Shown here: piece by piece, positions 34,196 to 43,359 of the stretch
Layout: each line of letters begins with the position of its first letter
Position numbering within the stretch: the stretch's first letter is position 1
From: Candidatus Lucifugimonas marina
GTDB taxonomy: Bacteria; Chloroflexota; Dehalococcoidia; Lucifugimonadales; Lucifugimonadaceae
DNA length: 64,000 bases
Direction: 5' to 3'
Assembly (NCBI GenBank): GCA_029593915.1
Contig: CP046147.1
Location: 186,001-250,000, forward strand
Position numbers and translations under genes: made by a program
The notes under the pieces: generated by a model
Database searches by the model: none
What the model was told of the DNA's origin: nothing
The model's input: only the letters and a program-made list of their open reading frames with translations

Positions 34196-34690
34196 ATGAC
34201 GCAAGCATCGAGTGGCGGTTTTTACGCGAGCAGTTGGCTGAAAATTCAGTGGCTGCAAGTCGTTGTCCAGATCGTTCACGTGTTTACGGCGATTACGTTG
34301 ATCGGTGTGCCGTTTGTGGTCAGATACGTGGTTATTCCACAGGCTGACGATGCTACAAATGCCGAAATTGTCGAAGGTTTCTACTCTGTTTGGCCGCTGT
34401 TAGTCGCTGTCGTACTGTTTAGTTAGGGATTGTTGAACTTCTTATTTGCCAATGCTGGTTCAGGAAGTTCGATACTGGGTAGCTTCCAAACTCCGTTCGG
34501 CATGACTGTTCTTCTCAAGATGGCACTTCTGCTTGTGATCGATGCGATAAGCATCTTGTTGGGCGTGAACGAAGATTTCCAAGCCGATGCAGAAATGTGG
34601 CTGCTCGTTCTTATGACGATCGGAATAGTCGCTCTGATACTCGGCAGTACGCTGCATCGAGGCGGCATTAGTCTGGAGAAATCTAACTAG
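34196..34690 (+). pseudogene. Membrane protein gene interrupted by an in-frame TAG
   Basis: ATG at 34196 with a GGGGGG ribosome site. The frame encodes helices VVVQIVHVFTAITLIGVPF and VWPLLVAVVLFS, then TAG at 34424-34426 (codon 77), and continues in the same frame with LLNFLFANAGSGSS, MTVLLKMALLLVIDAISIL and MWLLVLMTIGIVALILG to a stop at 34690. Together this is one four-helix protein of about 164 residues, similar in layout to CopD-like or DUF membrane proteins. A single base change explains the stop. TTG at 34430 could restart translation. It could also be two genes or a sequencing error. Confidence 0.6.
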
Positions 34691-34722
34691 CTCTAGTTGC
34701 GTATATATCCGTAGTTAAATGA

Positions 34723-34758
34723 AACAGTCCGGAGAATTTTTTTCTCCGGGCTGTTTTT
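34723..34758 (+). terminator. Rho-independent terminator
   Basis: AACAGTCCGGAGAA (34723-34736) pairs with TTCTCCGGGCTGTT with one bulge/mismatch and is followed by a T run. It ends the plus-strand run that begins near glpK. Confidence 0.8.
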
Positions 34759-34822
34759 TATGCTTGGTTAGGCTCCGTTAGTCGCGCTCGTCATCGGATG
34801 ACTCGGCTCTAGCGGCAATCTA

Positions 34823-34860
34823 CCCTTCCCCTAGCCCCTTCCCGAAGGAAGGGGGATAGG
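34823..34860. repeat. Palindromic repeat, family D
   Basis: CCCCTTCCCGAAGGAAGGGG hairpin with flanking CCTAG/ATAGG, related to the copies at 30196, 43360 and 55417. It lies 75 bases before the ManD-type stop, in a 240-base gap with no gene. Confidence 0.65.
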
Positions 34861-34934
34861 ACGACCAATCTCGGGCTTGATATTGCCGACTGAGTCGATA
34901 TTTATCCTGCCCGAGAAAAGGTGCCCACTGGCAC

Positions 34935-36233
34935 CTAAGGCTTGACCATTGAGCCATCGGCTCGTCGAACGGTGTCCCATGCTCCACCGAACTCGCGTTC
35001 CTTGAACGGGAATTTAGCAGCCATCTCTTCGTCGATGTCGATTCCGAGACCTGGCTTGCCGTTAGACCACATCATGCCGTCCTTGAGGGTTGGCATGCCA
35101 GGGAACATCTCTCGTGTTCGCTCTGGCGCAATAGCGGCTTCCTGAATACCGAAGTTGTAGGCGTTCAGGTTGAGCATCAAGTTCGCAGCGTGACCCACCG
35201 GCGAAGTGTCGCCAGGTCCGTGCCATGCTGTTCGAACGTTGTATAGCTCACCCATTGCGGTGATCTTCTTGGCAGGTGTGATTCCACCGATCTGCGACAT
35301 GTGAATTCGGATGAAGTCCATGAGTCGGTTCTGAATCATCGGAATCACTTCGTGCGGGCTGTTGTGCAGCTCACCCATGGCGATAGGAGTAGCGCACTGC
35401 TCTCGAACCATTTTGAAGTAAGCCTGGTCCTCAGGACTGAACAGGTCTTCGAGGAAGAAGAGCTGGTACTTCTCGACTTGTTTGGCGAACCAAACACCGA
35501 GGATCGGTGGAATTCGCTCGTGAACATCGTGAAGAATTTCTAGTCCGTAGCCGAAACGACCTCGGATGTACTCAAATAGACCCAGCGCTGATCGCATGTA
35601 CGGCTTTGGCTCGTAGACACCACCCGGGTGAGCGTAGAGCTTGCTGTCGTCGTATTCACGCAGCCAATCGGTGTTAGCGATCGGACCTTCGAGCGTGTTC
35701 TGGTTGCTGGCTGTTTCTGTGCCCTTTGCTGCCCCCTTGTTTCCGTAGGTTGCGTAGCCGGGAGTCGACATCTGCACACGAATGTGGTGGAAACCCTGTT
35801 CGACGAACTCCTGAACTTTGTCTCCAACCTCTTCGTGAGATTCGCCTGAGGTGTGAACGTAGACAGGAGCTGCAACACGTGCTCGACCGCCTAAAAGGTC
35901 GTAAACAGGCATGTTCGCCATCTTGCCCTTGATGTCCCAAAGCGCCTGGTCAACACCGGAGAGAGCGTTGTTCAGCACCGGACCGTTGCGCCAGTAAGAC
36001 GAAACGTACGACGACTGCCAAATATCTTCGATGTCGGCTACGTTTCGACCCTTCAGGAAAGGTCGTAGGTAGTCATCGACAGCGGCTGCTACAGCAGTAG
36101 GTCGCTGGGTGAAGGTGGCACATCCCAGACCGTAGAGGCCGGGTTCGGAAGTTTCGATTTTGACGATTACGAGTCGGATATTGTCCGGCTCGGTGAGAAT
36201 TGTCTTGATATCTCGAATCGTTACATTGCTCAT
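34935..36233 (-). CDS. Enolase-superfamily sugar-acid dehydratase, ManD/RspA type
   Basis: 432 residues. The capping domain starts with IRDIKTILTEP and has SGVDQALWDIKGKMANMPVY. The barrel shows ILHDVHERIPP (DxH), FFLEDLFSPED, MGELHNSPHEV and AWHGPGDTSPVGHAANL, where Asp, Glu, Glu and the catalytic His are those of D-mannonate dehydratase/RspA enzymes. The insert with YGNKGAAKGTETASN (about residues 175-190) is also typical. It dehydrates D-mannonate or a related acid to a 2-keto-3-deoxy product. It is functionally matched with the UxuA-like pair on the other strand. Confidence 0.93.
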   Translation of the reverse strand: MSNVTIRDIKTILTEPDNIRLVIVKIETSEPGLYGLGCATFTQRPTAVAAAVDDYLRPFLKGRNVADIEDIWQSSYVSSYWRNGPVLNNALSGVDQALWDIKGKMANMPVYDLLGGRARVAAPVYVHTSGESHEEVGDKVQEFVEQGFHHIRVQMSTPGYATYGNKGAAKGTETASNQNTLEGPIANTDWLREYDDSKLYAHPGGVYEPKPYMRSALGLFEYIRGRFGYGLEILHDVHERIPPILGVWFAKQVEKYQLFFLEDLFSPEDQAYFKMVREQCATPIAMGELHNSPHEVIPMIQNRLMDFIRIHMSQIGGITPAKKITAMGELYNVRTAWHGPGDTSPVGHAANLMLNLNAYNFGIQEAAIAPERTREMFPGMPTLKDGMMWSNGKPGLGIDIDEEMAAKFPFKEREFGGAWDTVRRADGSMVKP

Positions 36234-36413
36234 AGATAGGTCGGCCTGGGTACTTGTGGGATTTCAGATATGGATAGGACGCACGCGCCCAACGGCAAAG
36301 AATTGTACTCGCGGTTTTTTGTGTTGGTCGCGAGGAATGGAATTCAATCGTGGGGTGCCCAATGCTGTCGGTATGCAAGTCGAGATACTCATGTACACCC
36401 GACATCCCCGCCG

Positions 36414-36450
36414 AAGGTCCCTCCACTTCGCTACCGCTGCGGTCGAGACA
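36414..36450. repeat. Palindromic repeat, family A copy
   Basis: GGTCCCTCCACTTCGCTACC followed by GCTGCGGTCGAGACA, a diverged copy of the repeat in the 5294-5415 pair. The 244-base gap 36234-36477 contains it and no gene. Confidence 0.6.
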
Positions 36451-36477
36451 TAGAGCGAGTCGTGCCACACGGAAGCC

Positions 36478-37554
36478 CTATTTACGCTTCCATTTGCGGA
36501 GGGATGCGAATTCGCGTTGGGGTTCCTGGTATCGGCCCCATTCGACGAACGATACTTCGGCGACGTAGACGTTGCCTTGTGAGTCGATAGCCATGCTGTG
36601 CGGCCACAGGAACTGGTCGGGCTCTTCACCGAACGTGTCGCTGCCAAAGCGGGTCAGTCGGTTTCCGTGTCGGTCGTACACGCCAACCCTGTTTCCGACG
36701 TTCTTGTTGCCACGTGAAGGCGATCCGGTAGTTGGACCTTGCTCTGCAACGTAAATTCGTACGTCGTCACCGGTGCCGGTTACTTCAACAGCAACGGCTT
36801 TGTGGGCGTTCCACTCTCGACGGAACTCGCCATCGATCGAGAACACTTGAACACGGTAATTTTCGCGGTCGCAGACGATTACTTCTTCATCGTCGATTAG
36901 CGCCAAATTGTGCGGCAAATTGAACTCACCGGGGTCTGTACCTGATGTGCCCCAGGAAAGAATGTGGTTCCCGTCTTTGTCGAGCCGGTGCACACGTGAG
37001 TTTCCATAGCCGTCTGAGATGAAAATATCGCCGGTGGTTTTGGAAATAGCCACGTCTGTTGGCTTGTTGAACATCTCTCCACTCTGAGCTTCGGCCTCGT
37101 TGCCGTCACCGATCTGCATCAGGTATTCACCATCGGGTGACATCTTATTGATCTGGTGACCGACGTCGTCGACCAGCCAAACGTTGCCTTCGTGGTCTAT
37201 CGTGATTGAGTGCGGGCGAGCGAACCATGTGTCCCAGAACATCGACTTGTTGCCGTATGGATCAGTGAGGATACGAACCTTGTCGGGCGGGTTGTCGTTG
37301 CCCCAGTGGTTGATCACGTTTCCGTCTGGATCGAACACGAGGACGGGCTGGACACCGCGGTTGAATACGTAGACGTTGTCTTCGGCATCGACGGCCACAG
37401 CGGTAGCCTCTTTGAGCCAGAGTCCGTGTGGGATTTTGGCCCAGTATGGGACTGGTTCGAATTCGGTTGACGACGTTACGAGTTCAGGCATTTGGTTCGG
37501 CTTTTGATTGTTTTCTGTGCGTTTGACTAGTTCAGGCGATACGTGCCCAAGCAT
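36478..37554 (-). CDS. NHL-repeat beta-propeller protein
   Basis: 358 residues made of repeated NHL blades such as EATAVAVDAEDNVYVFNRG, RPHSITIDHEGNVWLVDDVG, KPTDVAISKTTGDIFISDGY, LPHNLALIDDEEVIVCDREN and WPHSMAIDSQGNVYVAE, that is about six. The His/Asp pattern in PHSIxID and PHSMAID matches the peptidyl-alpha-hydroxyglycine alpha-amidating lyase-type NHL proteins common in bacteria, whose own reaction is usually unknown. No signal peptide is visible. Start could be the ATG at 37554 or the ATG at 37491 (MPELVTSSTEF); neither has a clear ribosome site. Followed (18 bases upstream) by the small P-loop kinase gene on the same strand. Confidence 0.86.
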   Translation of the reverse strand: MLGHVSPELVKRTENNQKPNQMPELVTSSTEFEPVPYWAKIPHGLWLKEATAVAVDAEDNVYVFNRGVQPVLVFDPDGNVINHWGNDNPPDKVRILTDPYGNKSMFWDTWFARPHSITIDHEGNVWLVDDVGHQINKMSPDGEYLMQIGDGNEAEAQSGEMFNKPTDVAISKTTGDIFISDGYGNSRVHRLDKDGNHILSWGTSGTDPGEFNLPHNLALIDDEEVIVCDRENYRVQVFSIDGEFRREWNAHKAVAVEVTGTGDDVRIYVAEQGPTTGSPSRGNKNVGNRVGVYDRHGNRLTRFGSDTFGEEPDQFLWPHSMAIDSQGNVYVAEVSFVEWGRYQEPQREFASLRKWKRK

Positions 37555-37572
37555 GGTACTGCTGTTGAGGAA

Positions 37573-38136
37573 TTATTTGTTGGTGTTCCCATTGATTACT
37601 GAGAGGATCTTATTCACGTCGGGTCTGCTGCCAACTCGCAACACTTTATGGCTCTGCTGATTCGCTTTTGCCGCGATTTTCGCCTCTGACAGAGTTTCAT
37701 CTTCGTCGTCGTCGATATTGCCGATTTCAAGTGATCGGTACGATTTCTTGATCACACCCATGAACTTGAATAGATTTCGCCAACCGGGGTGTGGGTTGTT
37801 TCTTCGGAGTTCAGCTTTGACGTGCCGCCAAAAGACTCGCCAAAGCATGAGTTTGAGGCTCGTTGACAGATATATGACCAGATCGGCCTCTCGCCAGATG
37901 TCCTGAACCCAGTTGACGTAAACACCGTCGGCGACCCATTGAGGTTTTGAGGAAAGTTCTCTGACTAGTTTGGTTCGTTCCTCTGGCGTGAGACGATCGC
38001 CCGTTTCAGGGTGATGCCACAACAGTGAATCAAGTTCGAATACCGGGTACCCGGCCGATTCGGCTACAAGACGAGAAAGTCTTGTCTTGCCGGTTCCAGA
38101 ACCACCAACAATGTAGATCTTCTGCTTTTTAGTCAT
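37573..38136 (-). CDS. Small P-loop NTPase, FlaR/adenylate-kinase-like
   Basis: 187 residues. Walker A is VGGSGTGKTRLSRLVAE (residues 10-26). FELDSLLWHHPETGDRLTPEE and WVADGVYVNWVQDIWREADLVIYLSTSL follow the pattern of proteins annotated as DNA topology modulation protein FlaR or as shikimate/adenylate-kinase-like. These look like small-molecule kinases rather than DNA-binding proteins. A basic C-terminal region (WRVFWRHVKAELRR) precedes a short tail. It shares the operon with the NHL-repeat gene but with no known link. Confidence 0.85.
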   Translation of the reverse strand: MTKKQKIYIVGGSGTGKTRLSRLVAESAGYPVFELDSLLWHHPETGDRLTPEERTKLVRELSSKPQWVADGVYVNWVQDIWREADLVIYLSTSLKLMLWRVFWRHVKAELRRNNPHPGWRNLFKFMGVIKKSYRSLEIGNIDDDEDETLSEAKIAAKANQQSHKVLRVGSRPDVNKILSVINGNTNK

Positions 38137-38301
38137 GTTTTGACATTAGCGATGGTCGTTTGTCGATGAATCACAATTTCTTGGTAGATTTGTGTGTCTG
38201 AAAATTTTCATAAAGCACACGCCGCCCGGTACGCATGATTTCTGCTTGGAACTATCGCTGCCAACGACGACGGAATCTTAGATAAGAGTAGGAAAAACTA
38301 C

Positions 38302-39108
38302 ATGTTTGCAGATTTGAGTGGAAAAATTGCACTGGTCACTGGTGGTGGTCAGGGTCTGGGTCTGGGAATCGTACTGAAGCTGGCAGGTCAGGGTGCTGAT
38401 ATCGCAATCGCCGACCTCAGCGAAGAGAACGCAGCTGCTGCTGCCAAGCAGGTCGAGGCACTCGGCCAGAAGGCGTACACCGCCAAGATGGACGTTTCCG
38501 ACAAGGACTCAGTTATCGCTGCGGTCGACAAGATCAACTCAGAAGCTGGTCAGATCGACATTCTCGTCAACAACGCCGGTGTCGCTGGTGCACCCGGTTC
38601 GACTGGCACAGGATTCCGAGATGAAGACTGGGACTTCACCTGGAAGATCAACGTGAAGGGGCTCGCAGACGTTACTGAAGCAGTTCTTCCACAGATGCGA
38701 GAGCGCAAAGACGGCAAGATCATCAACATTTCTTCAGTTGCTGCAAAAGCTGCGAAGTACCAGACCGCCTACTACGCAACGACCAAGATGGCTGTCGTTG
38801 CCTACACGCAGGCGTTGGCTCGTGAGTTCGCTATCGAAAACATCAATGTGAACGCAGTTGCGCCCGGTCGAATTTGGACTCAGTTCCACCAGGACTGGAT
38901 GAAAGAGCGTGAGGCTCTCGGTGACGAGGCTGTTATCGGTAAGGAAAAGTATGATGTGTTCATGGGCGCTCTCAAGGAAGTAATTCCTATGGGTCGACCA
39001 CAGGAGCCGTCTGACATCGGTGCTTTGGTTACTTTCCTCGCTTCAGAAGAGGCTCGTAACATCACAGGTCAGACCATCCAGTGCGATGGCGGACAGGTAA
39101 TGCAATAG
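38302..39108 (+). CDS. SDR-family oxidoreductase
   Basis: 268 residues, FabG-like classical SDR. TGGGQGLGLGI cofactor loop (13-23), NNAGVAG (90-96), and the complete catalytic set Ser145 in NISSVAA and Tyr158-x3-Lys162 in YYATTKMAV. The end NITGQTIQCDGGQVM is typical. Oxidises or reduces a hydroxyl of unknown substrate. Unlike the SDR at 3906-4733, it has the normal Lys. Its codon use is more regular than its neighbours', which may mean high expression. A terminator follows at 39204. Confidence 0.93.
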   Translation: MFADLSGKIALVTGGGQGLGLGIVLKLAGQGADIAIADLSEENAAAAAKQVEALGQKAYTAKMDVSDKDSVIAAVDKINSEAGQIDILVNNAGVAGAPGSTGTGFRDEDWDFTWKINVKGLADVTEAVLPQMRERKDGKIINISSVAAKAAKYQTAYYATTKMAVVAYTQALAREFAIENINVNAVAPGRIWTQFHQDWMKEREALGDEAVIGKEKYDVFMGALKEVIPMGRPQEPSDIGALVTFLASEEARNITGQTIQCDGGQVMQ

Positions 39109-39203
39109 GTGCCAGCGGGCACGCACTCTGCGAGGTCAGGTGCGGGTTGGCTGAGAGGCTAGATTCGTTCCGCTGAGCAGAGTGAGTATGAGTGTGATTT
39201 TGA

Positions 39204-39236
39204 GAAGCGGCTGGCGATTTCGTCAGCCGCTTTTTT
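39204..39236 (+). terminator. Terminator of the SDR gene
   Basis: AAGCGGCTG (39204-39212) pairs with CAGCCGCTT (39224-39232) and is followed by a T run. Confidence 0.85.
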
Positions 39237-39366
39237 GTTGCCAAGAAATAGTTCGTTTTGTATTTGATCTGCGGTTTTCTTCTCGGTTGTTACGATCTAA
39301 AGGACTACGAAGAGTGATCTGAGGAAAGGATCGCAGCTTCGATCTATGTTGGCTGCATCAGTGACC

Positions 39367-39652
39367 AGATCCCTCCGCTGGCGGTCGGGATGACGGTTGT
39401 TTGGGATGGGGTTTGCGGACATTTCAGAGTCGCCGCGTACACGTCATTCCGACCGTAGCGACAGCGGAGCGGAGGAATCTGGTTAGTCGATTCAGCCTGC
39501 GAATTCTCGATCAGTGAGCCACTCAACTCGAGCGTCACGCCGATTGGAGTGATCCCAGATCCCTCCGCTGACGGTCGGGATGACGATAGGGACAGGGTTG
39601 ATGATTGGGACGCCGAGGTCTCTCCACTTCGCTGACCTACGGTCGAGAATGT
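39367..39652. repeat. Cluster of four family A palindromic repeats
   Basis: Copies at about 39367-39395, 39441-39480 (inverted), 39553-39590 and 39614-39652 sit in the 550-base gap between the SDR and cobU. Typical cores are GATCCCTCCGCTGGCGGTCG and, reversed, CATTCCGACCGTAGCGACAG. The first two form a head-to-head pair. Apart from these and the terminator the gap shows no gene. Confidence 0.75.
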
Positions 39653-39659
39653 GTGGAGG

Positions 39660-40193
39660 CTACTTAATTCGCAGGGGTTGACCTGCAACAAGCAGTGTGA
39701 CCCTGTCTGCAGTGTCGGCGATTAGTCGATTTGCCGTGCCTAGCTCATCGGCGTAGTCGTTGCCGATGGTCGTTGGCGGAGCGACACCCCATCCCACTTC
39801 GTTGGTAATGACGAGAGTGTCCCTTTCCGAACGGATGAGAGCCTCGGTGAGTTGATCCACTCGGGTGGCAGTGCCCGTGGAGTGGTCGTAGCCGACCGCG
39901 GAAACGAGATCACCAATCCACAGAGTCACGCAATCGAGAATGGCGAGTTTTTCGTCGCCTGATTGCGAAACGGAGTCGATGAGATCAGCAGGCGGCTCAA
40001 ATAGCGTCCAGTGAGACGGACGCTCAGCGATGTGCTTCTCGATGCGATCTTCGAGGGAATCATCGCCGATGTTTCGGTGTGCCGTTGCGATGAACCGAAC
40101 TGACTCGCCATTAGCTTGGTTCTCGGCGAGGGTCAGGGCGTAGTTGCTTTTGCCGGATTTCACGCCACCGGTGATGAGATGAATGGAGCCCAT
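39660..40193 (-). CDS. cobU: Adenosylcobinamide kinase / cobinamide-phosphate guanylyltransferase
   Basis: 177 residues, full length. The P-loop HLITGGVKSGKSNYALTLAE, FIATAHRNIGDDSLEDRIEKH with the guanylylated His, DCVTLWIGDLVS and VITNEVGWGVAPP are CobU/CobP marks. It phosphorylates and guanylylates adenosylcobinamide for corrinoid salvage. Last gene of the riboswitch-controlled cob operon, 5 bases after the phosphatase gene. Confidence 0.95.
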   Translation of the reverse strand: MGSIHLITGGVKSGKSNYALTLAENQANGESVRFIATAHRNIGDDSLEDRIEKHIAERPSHWTLFEPPADLIDSVSQSGDEKLAILDCVTLWIGDLVSAVGYDHSTGTATRVDQLTEALIRSERDTLVITNEVGWGVAPPTTIGNDYADELGTANRLIADTADRVTLLVAGQPLRIK

Positions 40194-40198
40194 TTTCG

Positions 40199-40816
40199 CT
40201 ATCTCTGACCCTCGTAAGTTGGTGCTAAATGATCGTAGTAGTTGAGCGTCTCAAGTTTCGCCGATGCGTAACTCGCGGAGATGACGGATACGCTACCAGG
40301 GAACGCTGTCAGATTCGCCATGTTCGCTGATGGCCACCCGAGCAGTCTTGTGATCATTGTTCGAACGGTTCCCTCGTGCGACACGATAGCGATATCGCCA
40401 TTCAGGTTCACTAGATCAAGATCTGAAATCGCCTGATCAATTCTTTGGATAAAGCTCATCAGCGAGTCGCCGTTTGGTGTTGTAAACGTCGGGTCGGCAG
40501 TTAGAAGTGCTTCGACGTCATCCGGGTATTCCCGTTTTACGTCTGCCCACTTTTTACCTTCCCAGTCACCCCAATGTATTTCTCGGAGCAGAGGGTTTAT
40601 TTCGACATTTTGATCGATTTCAGCAGCCGTCTGGATACATCGCTTTCGGTTGCTAGAAATCACGCGGTCGATCGAGAAATTACCGCGTACGTACTCTCCG
40701 ACGAGAACTGCCTGCTTTTCACCACGGTCTGAGAGCGCAAGGTTGCGTCGACCCTGAACCGTTCCCTCGACATTTGATCTAGTTTCGCAGTGGCGAATAA
40801 GGATTAACCGACCCAA
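40199..40816 (-). CDS. cobC: Alpha-ribazole phosphatase-like histidine phosphatase
   Basis: 205 residues, phosphoglycerate-mutase/histidine-phosphatase fold. The catalytic RHCETRSNVEG near the N-terminus carries the phosphorylated His, and ISNRKRCIQTAAEI-type motif, EIHWGDWEGKKW and IVSHEGTVRTM complete the site. CobC removes the phosphate from alpha-ribazole 5'-phosphate or adenosylcobalamin 5'-phosphate; its place between cobS and cobU makes that role much more likely than a general phosphatase. Confidence 0.88.
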   Translation of the reverse strand: MGRLILIRHCETRSNVEGTVQGRRNLALSDRGEKQAVLVGEYVRGNFSIDRVISSNRKRCIQTAAEIDQNVEINPLLREIHWGDWEGKKWADVKREYPDDVEALLTADPTFTTPNGDSLMSFIQRIDQAISDLDLVNLNGDIAIVSHEGTVRTMITRLLGWPSANMANLTAFPGSVSVISASYASAKLETLNYYDHLAPTYEGQR

Positions 40817-40826
40817 CTCGATGCCC

Positions 40827-41597
40827 CTAAAGTCCAGACCACACCGGTTCGATTATTGCACCGGCATCGACAATTCCCGCGGCTGCGACAAGACATACTG
40901 CGAAGGCGAGTTCGACTCCCGCCCCGTATACATCACCATTCGATCCGCCTAGACGTTTTTTGGCGAGCAATCCAACGATCAACGCTGCTGCGAAGCCCGC
41001 GACAGCGAGCGAAAGAGTGGGACCCCCTGCGAGTGCGGCGCTTACAACGAGCGTAGTGGCGATAATTGCGATCAATGCTGGCTTAGGGAGGTTTACGTAA
41101 TTCTTACCGAGGCCGTTTGGTGACACGTAGCTCGTGATCAACATGATCAAAAGGGGAGCTGTTCTCGAAATCATGACTGTTACCGACAGAAGGATCCAAA
41201 TATCGTTGATATCGAGAGTTGATAGAGCGATCCAATCGAGTCCCAACACGAGAACGATCGATGCGACTCCAAATGCTCCGATATCTGGCTGTTTCATGAT
41301 TCTTAGTCGAGATTCTGCATCACGACCCCCAAATGCACCGTCCGAGAAATCGGCAAGTCCATCAATGTGGAGAGCGCCGGTGATGATCGCTAAAGTAGTT
41401 ATCACCAACGCCGCAGCAAGGTTCTTGGGTAGGAGATCATAGAGAAGAGTGAATAAGCCTGCAGCCCCGAGTCCTATCAGCAGCCCCACAAGTGGAAATA
41501 GAAGTGGTGCGAATCGTGAGGGTGGTGCGTCGCTGCCGCGCCCGAACGGCAGCGGAATAATAGTCAGTAATGTGATCGCATCTACGAACGGTTTCAC
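40827..41597 (-). CDS. cobS: Adenosylcobinamide-GDP ribazoletransferase
   Basis: 256 residues, about seven helices. The family marks are ITLLTIIPLP, the Asp-rich HIDGLADFSDGAFGGRDAESRL membrane-active motif and the late AFAVCLVAAAG helix. It joins alpha-ribazole to adenosylcobinamide-GDP in the cytoplasmic membrane. GTG start, overlapping the cobT stop (GTGA). Confidence 0.95.
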   Translation of the reverse strand: MKPFVDAITLLTIIPLPFGRGSDAPPSRFAPLLFPLVGLLIGLGAAGLFTLLYDLLPKNLAAALVITTLAIITGALHIDGLADFSDGAFGGRDAESRLRIMKQPDIGAFGVASIVLVLGLDWIALSTLDINDIWILLSVTVMISRTAPLLIMLITSYVSPNGLGKNYVNLPKPALIAIIATTLVVSAALAGGPTLSLAVAGFAAALIVGLLAKKRLGGSNGDVYGAGVELAFAVCLVAAAGIVDAGAIIEPVWSGL

Positions 41598-42721
41598 TGC
41601 GTTGCTGGCTCCGAGTCGATCGTTTCAGGAGAACCCTCGGTGGAAGCTCCATCTCTGCCCGAAACTTGCGCTTCTTCGAAGGTTGCCATTTCGTTGTGGA
41701 GACGAACTGCGGATTCGACGATTGGAATCGAAAGAACAGCCCCGCTGGCTTCACCGAGTCGCATATCTAGATCGACTGCTGGTTTGAGTCCTAGATGCTC
41801 CAAAGTCAAAATGTGGCCCGGTTCGACCGATTTGTGCGATGCCAGCATGTATCGCTTTGCAGTTGGAGCAATCGCAGCAGCGATGAGTGCCGCTGATGTT
41901 GATATGAATCCGTCGAGGATAACGAGGGTTTGCGTCTTGGCTGCGCCGAGTATGACTCCCGCGAGGAATCCGATTTCGTATCCACCGACTTTCGCTAGTA
42001 CATCTACGGGTTTGCGGGCGTCAGGTTGGTTGAGATTAATCGCTTTCGAAACCACGTATGCCTTTTTGAGCCGGGTTACTTCGTCAATTCCGGTGCCGTG
42101 GCCAGTGACAGTTTTTGGAGACTCATTGAGCATTACTGAAGTGATTGCAGAAGCTGCAGTTGTGTTGCCGATTCCCATCTCGCCAACTGCAATTAGGTCG
42201 GCACCTTCTTTTGAAAGCTGCTGCGCAAACGCTATGCCCTTGCGCAGTATCTCTCCTGCTTGCTTGTGAGGCATCGCAGGACCTTGAGCGAAGTTAGCCG
42301 TGCCATCGGCGAATTTGGCGTCGACGAGTTTGGAAGTGTCGCCGGGGATCGGGTTTGCGACTCCCGCGTTGACAATCTTCACTTGAGCGTTCGCTTGCCG
42401 GGCTAGGGCGCTTACGGCTGCGCCGCCGTTCAGGAAGTTTGCAACCATTTGAGCGGTTACTGCTTGCGGGAATGCCGAAACACCCTCGTTCACAACTCCG
42501 TGATCGGCAGCGGCGATTACAACCCATTTGTTAGTGATACTCGGAGTGTCGGAATGCTGAATACCAGCGATCTGGCAGGCGATATCTTCAAGTCGGCCGA
42601 GGCTGCCAGCAGGTTTGGTGAGTGTCTCCTGTCGTGCTCGCGCCGCATCAACGTGATTCGAGCTGATCGGTTTGATGATGAACAAGCCGTTGTCATCAGG
42701 TGAAATATCTGAATCACTCAC
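41594..42721 (-). CDS. cobT: Nicotinate-nucleotide--dimethylbenzimidazole phosphoribosyltransferase
   Basis: 375 residues. ARARQETLTKPAGSLGRLED at the N-terminus, WVVIAAADHGVVNEGVSAFP, VGEMGIGNTTAASAI and LGEASGAVLSIPIVESA near the catalytic Glu at the end are characteristic. It activates the lower ligand base (dimethylbenzimidazole) as its ribotide. GTG start; the start base is shared with the cobO stop (TAGTG), so the two are tightly coupled. The C-terminus extends about 25 residues beyond the core. Confidence 0.96.
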   Translation of the reverse strand: MSDSDISPDDNGLFIIKPISSNHVDAARARQETLTKPAGSLGRLEDIACQIAGIQHSDTPSITNKWVVIAAADHGVVNEGVSAFPQAVTAQMVANFLNGGAAVSALARQANAQVKIVNAGVANPIPGDTSKLVDAKFADGTANFAQGPAMPHKQAGEILRKGIAFAQQLSKEGADLIAVGEMGIGNTTAASAITSVMLNESPKTVTGHGTGIDEVTRLKKAYVVSKAINLNQPDARKPVDVLAKVGGYEIGFLAGVILGAAKTQTLVILDGFISTSAALIAAAIAPTAKRYMLASHKSVEPGHILTLEHLGLKPAVDLDMRLGEASGAVLSIPIVESAVRLHNEMATFEEAQVSGRDGASTEGSPETIDSEPATQ

Positions 42722-43305
42722 TAGAATTCCACGCCTTTCTGAGCGGGAATTCCTTGATCGGCGTAAGGGTGTTTGATTTCGTTCATTTCAGTGACGAGAT
42801 CGGCGACTTCAATGAGCTTTTCGTGGGCATCTCGACCCGTAATGATCAGGTTGAGCATTTCAGGCTTATTGGCTATCACTTCGAGGACTTCTTCTACGTC
42901 GATCCAGCCCCAGGTGATCGGGTATGTGATTTCGTCGAGCATGATTACGTCGTATTCGCCAGACGTGATTTTTTCCTTGGCGATTCTCCAGCCGTTCTGT
43001 GCCAGAGCTTCATCTTCGGTGAGGTCTTTTGAAGTCCAGCTGAATCCTCGACCTGCGGGAATCATTTCGATGCCGATTTTCTCGGCTGCCATCTGTTCAC
43101 CATATTTTGACTTTTCGCTCTTGATGAACTGGACTGCCATCGAGTTCATGCCGCGGCCCCATGCCCTCAGCATCATTCCGAACCCGGCGGTTGTTTTGCC
43201 TTTGCCGTTGCCCGTATTTATCACCACGAGTCCTTTTCTGACTCGCTTCAGGTTTGGTGGCGGCGTGAAATCTGTTGGAGGGGTTCCCGTTGGATTGATT
43301 GGCAT
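42721..43305 (-). CDS. cobO: Corrinoid adenosyltransferase, CobO/BtuR type
   Basis: 194 residues. The P-loop-like [53 protein letters not shown] and [22 protein letters not shown] are complete BtuR/CobO signatures. It adds the 5'-deoxyadenosyl group to cob(I)alamin-type corrinoids. First gene of the five-gene salvage operon; expression should depend on the cobalamin riboswitch 250 bases upstream. The operon has no corrin-ring genes, so the cell probably imports corrinoids. Confidence 0.96.
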   Translation of the reverse strand: MPINPTGTPPTDFTPPPNLKRVRKGLVVINTGNGKGKTTAGFGMMLRAWGRGMNSMAVQFIKSEKSKYGEQMAAEKIGIEMIPAGRGFSWTSKDLTEDEALAQNGWRIAKEKITSGEYDVIMLDEITYPITWGWIDVEEVLEVIANKPEMLNLIITGRDAHEKLIEVADLVTEMNEIKHPYADQGIPAQKGVEF

Positions 43306-43359
43306 GTTCTTCGTTAGCTCCGGGCGTCCCGATCAGATCGGGACTTGGTCGCAGGAGTC

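Noticed and set aside
34424-34426. TAG read as pyrrolysine
   Set aside because: No methylamine methyltransferase context, and the position is a hydrophobic helix boundary.
34823-34860. Hairpin taken as a terminator of the ManD-type gene
   Set aside because: No T run on either side; it matches the dispersed family D repeat instead.
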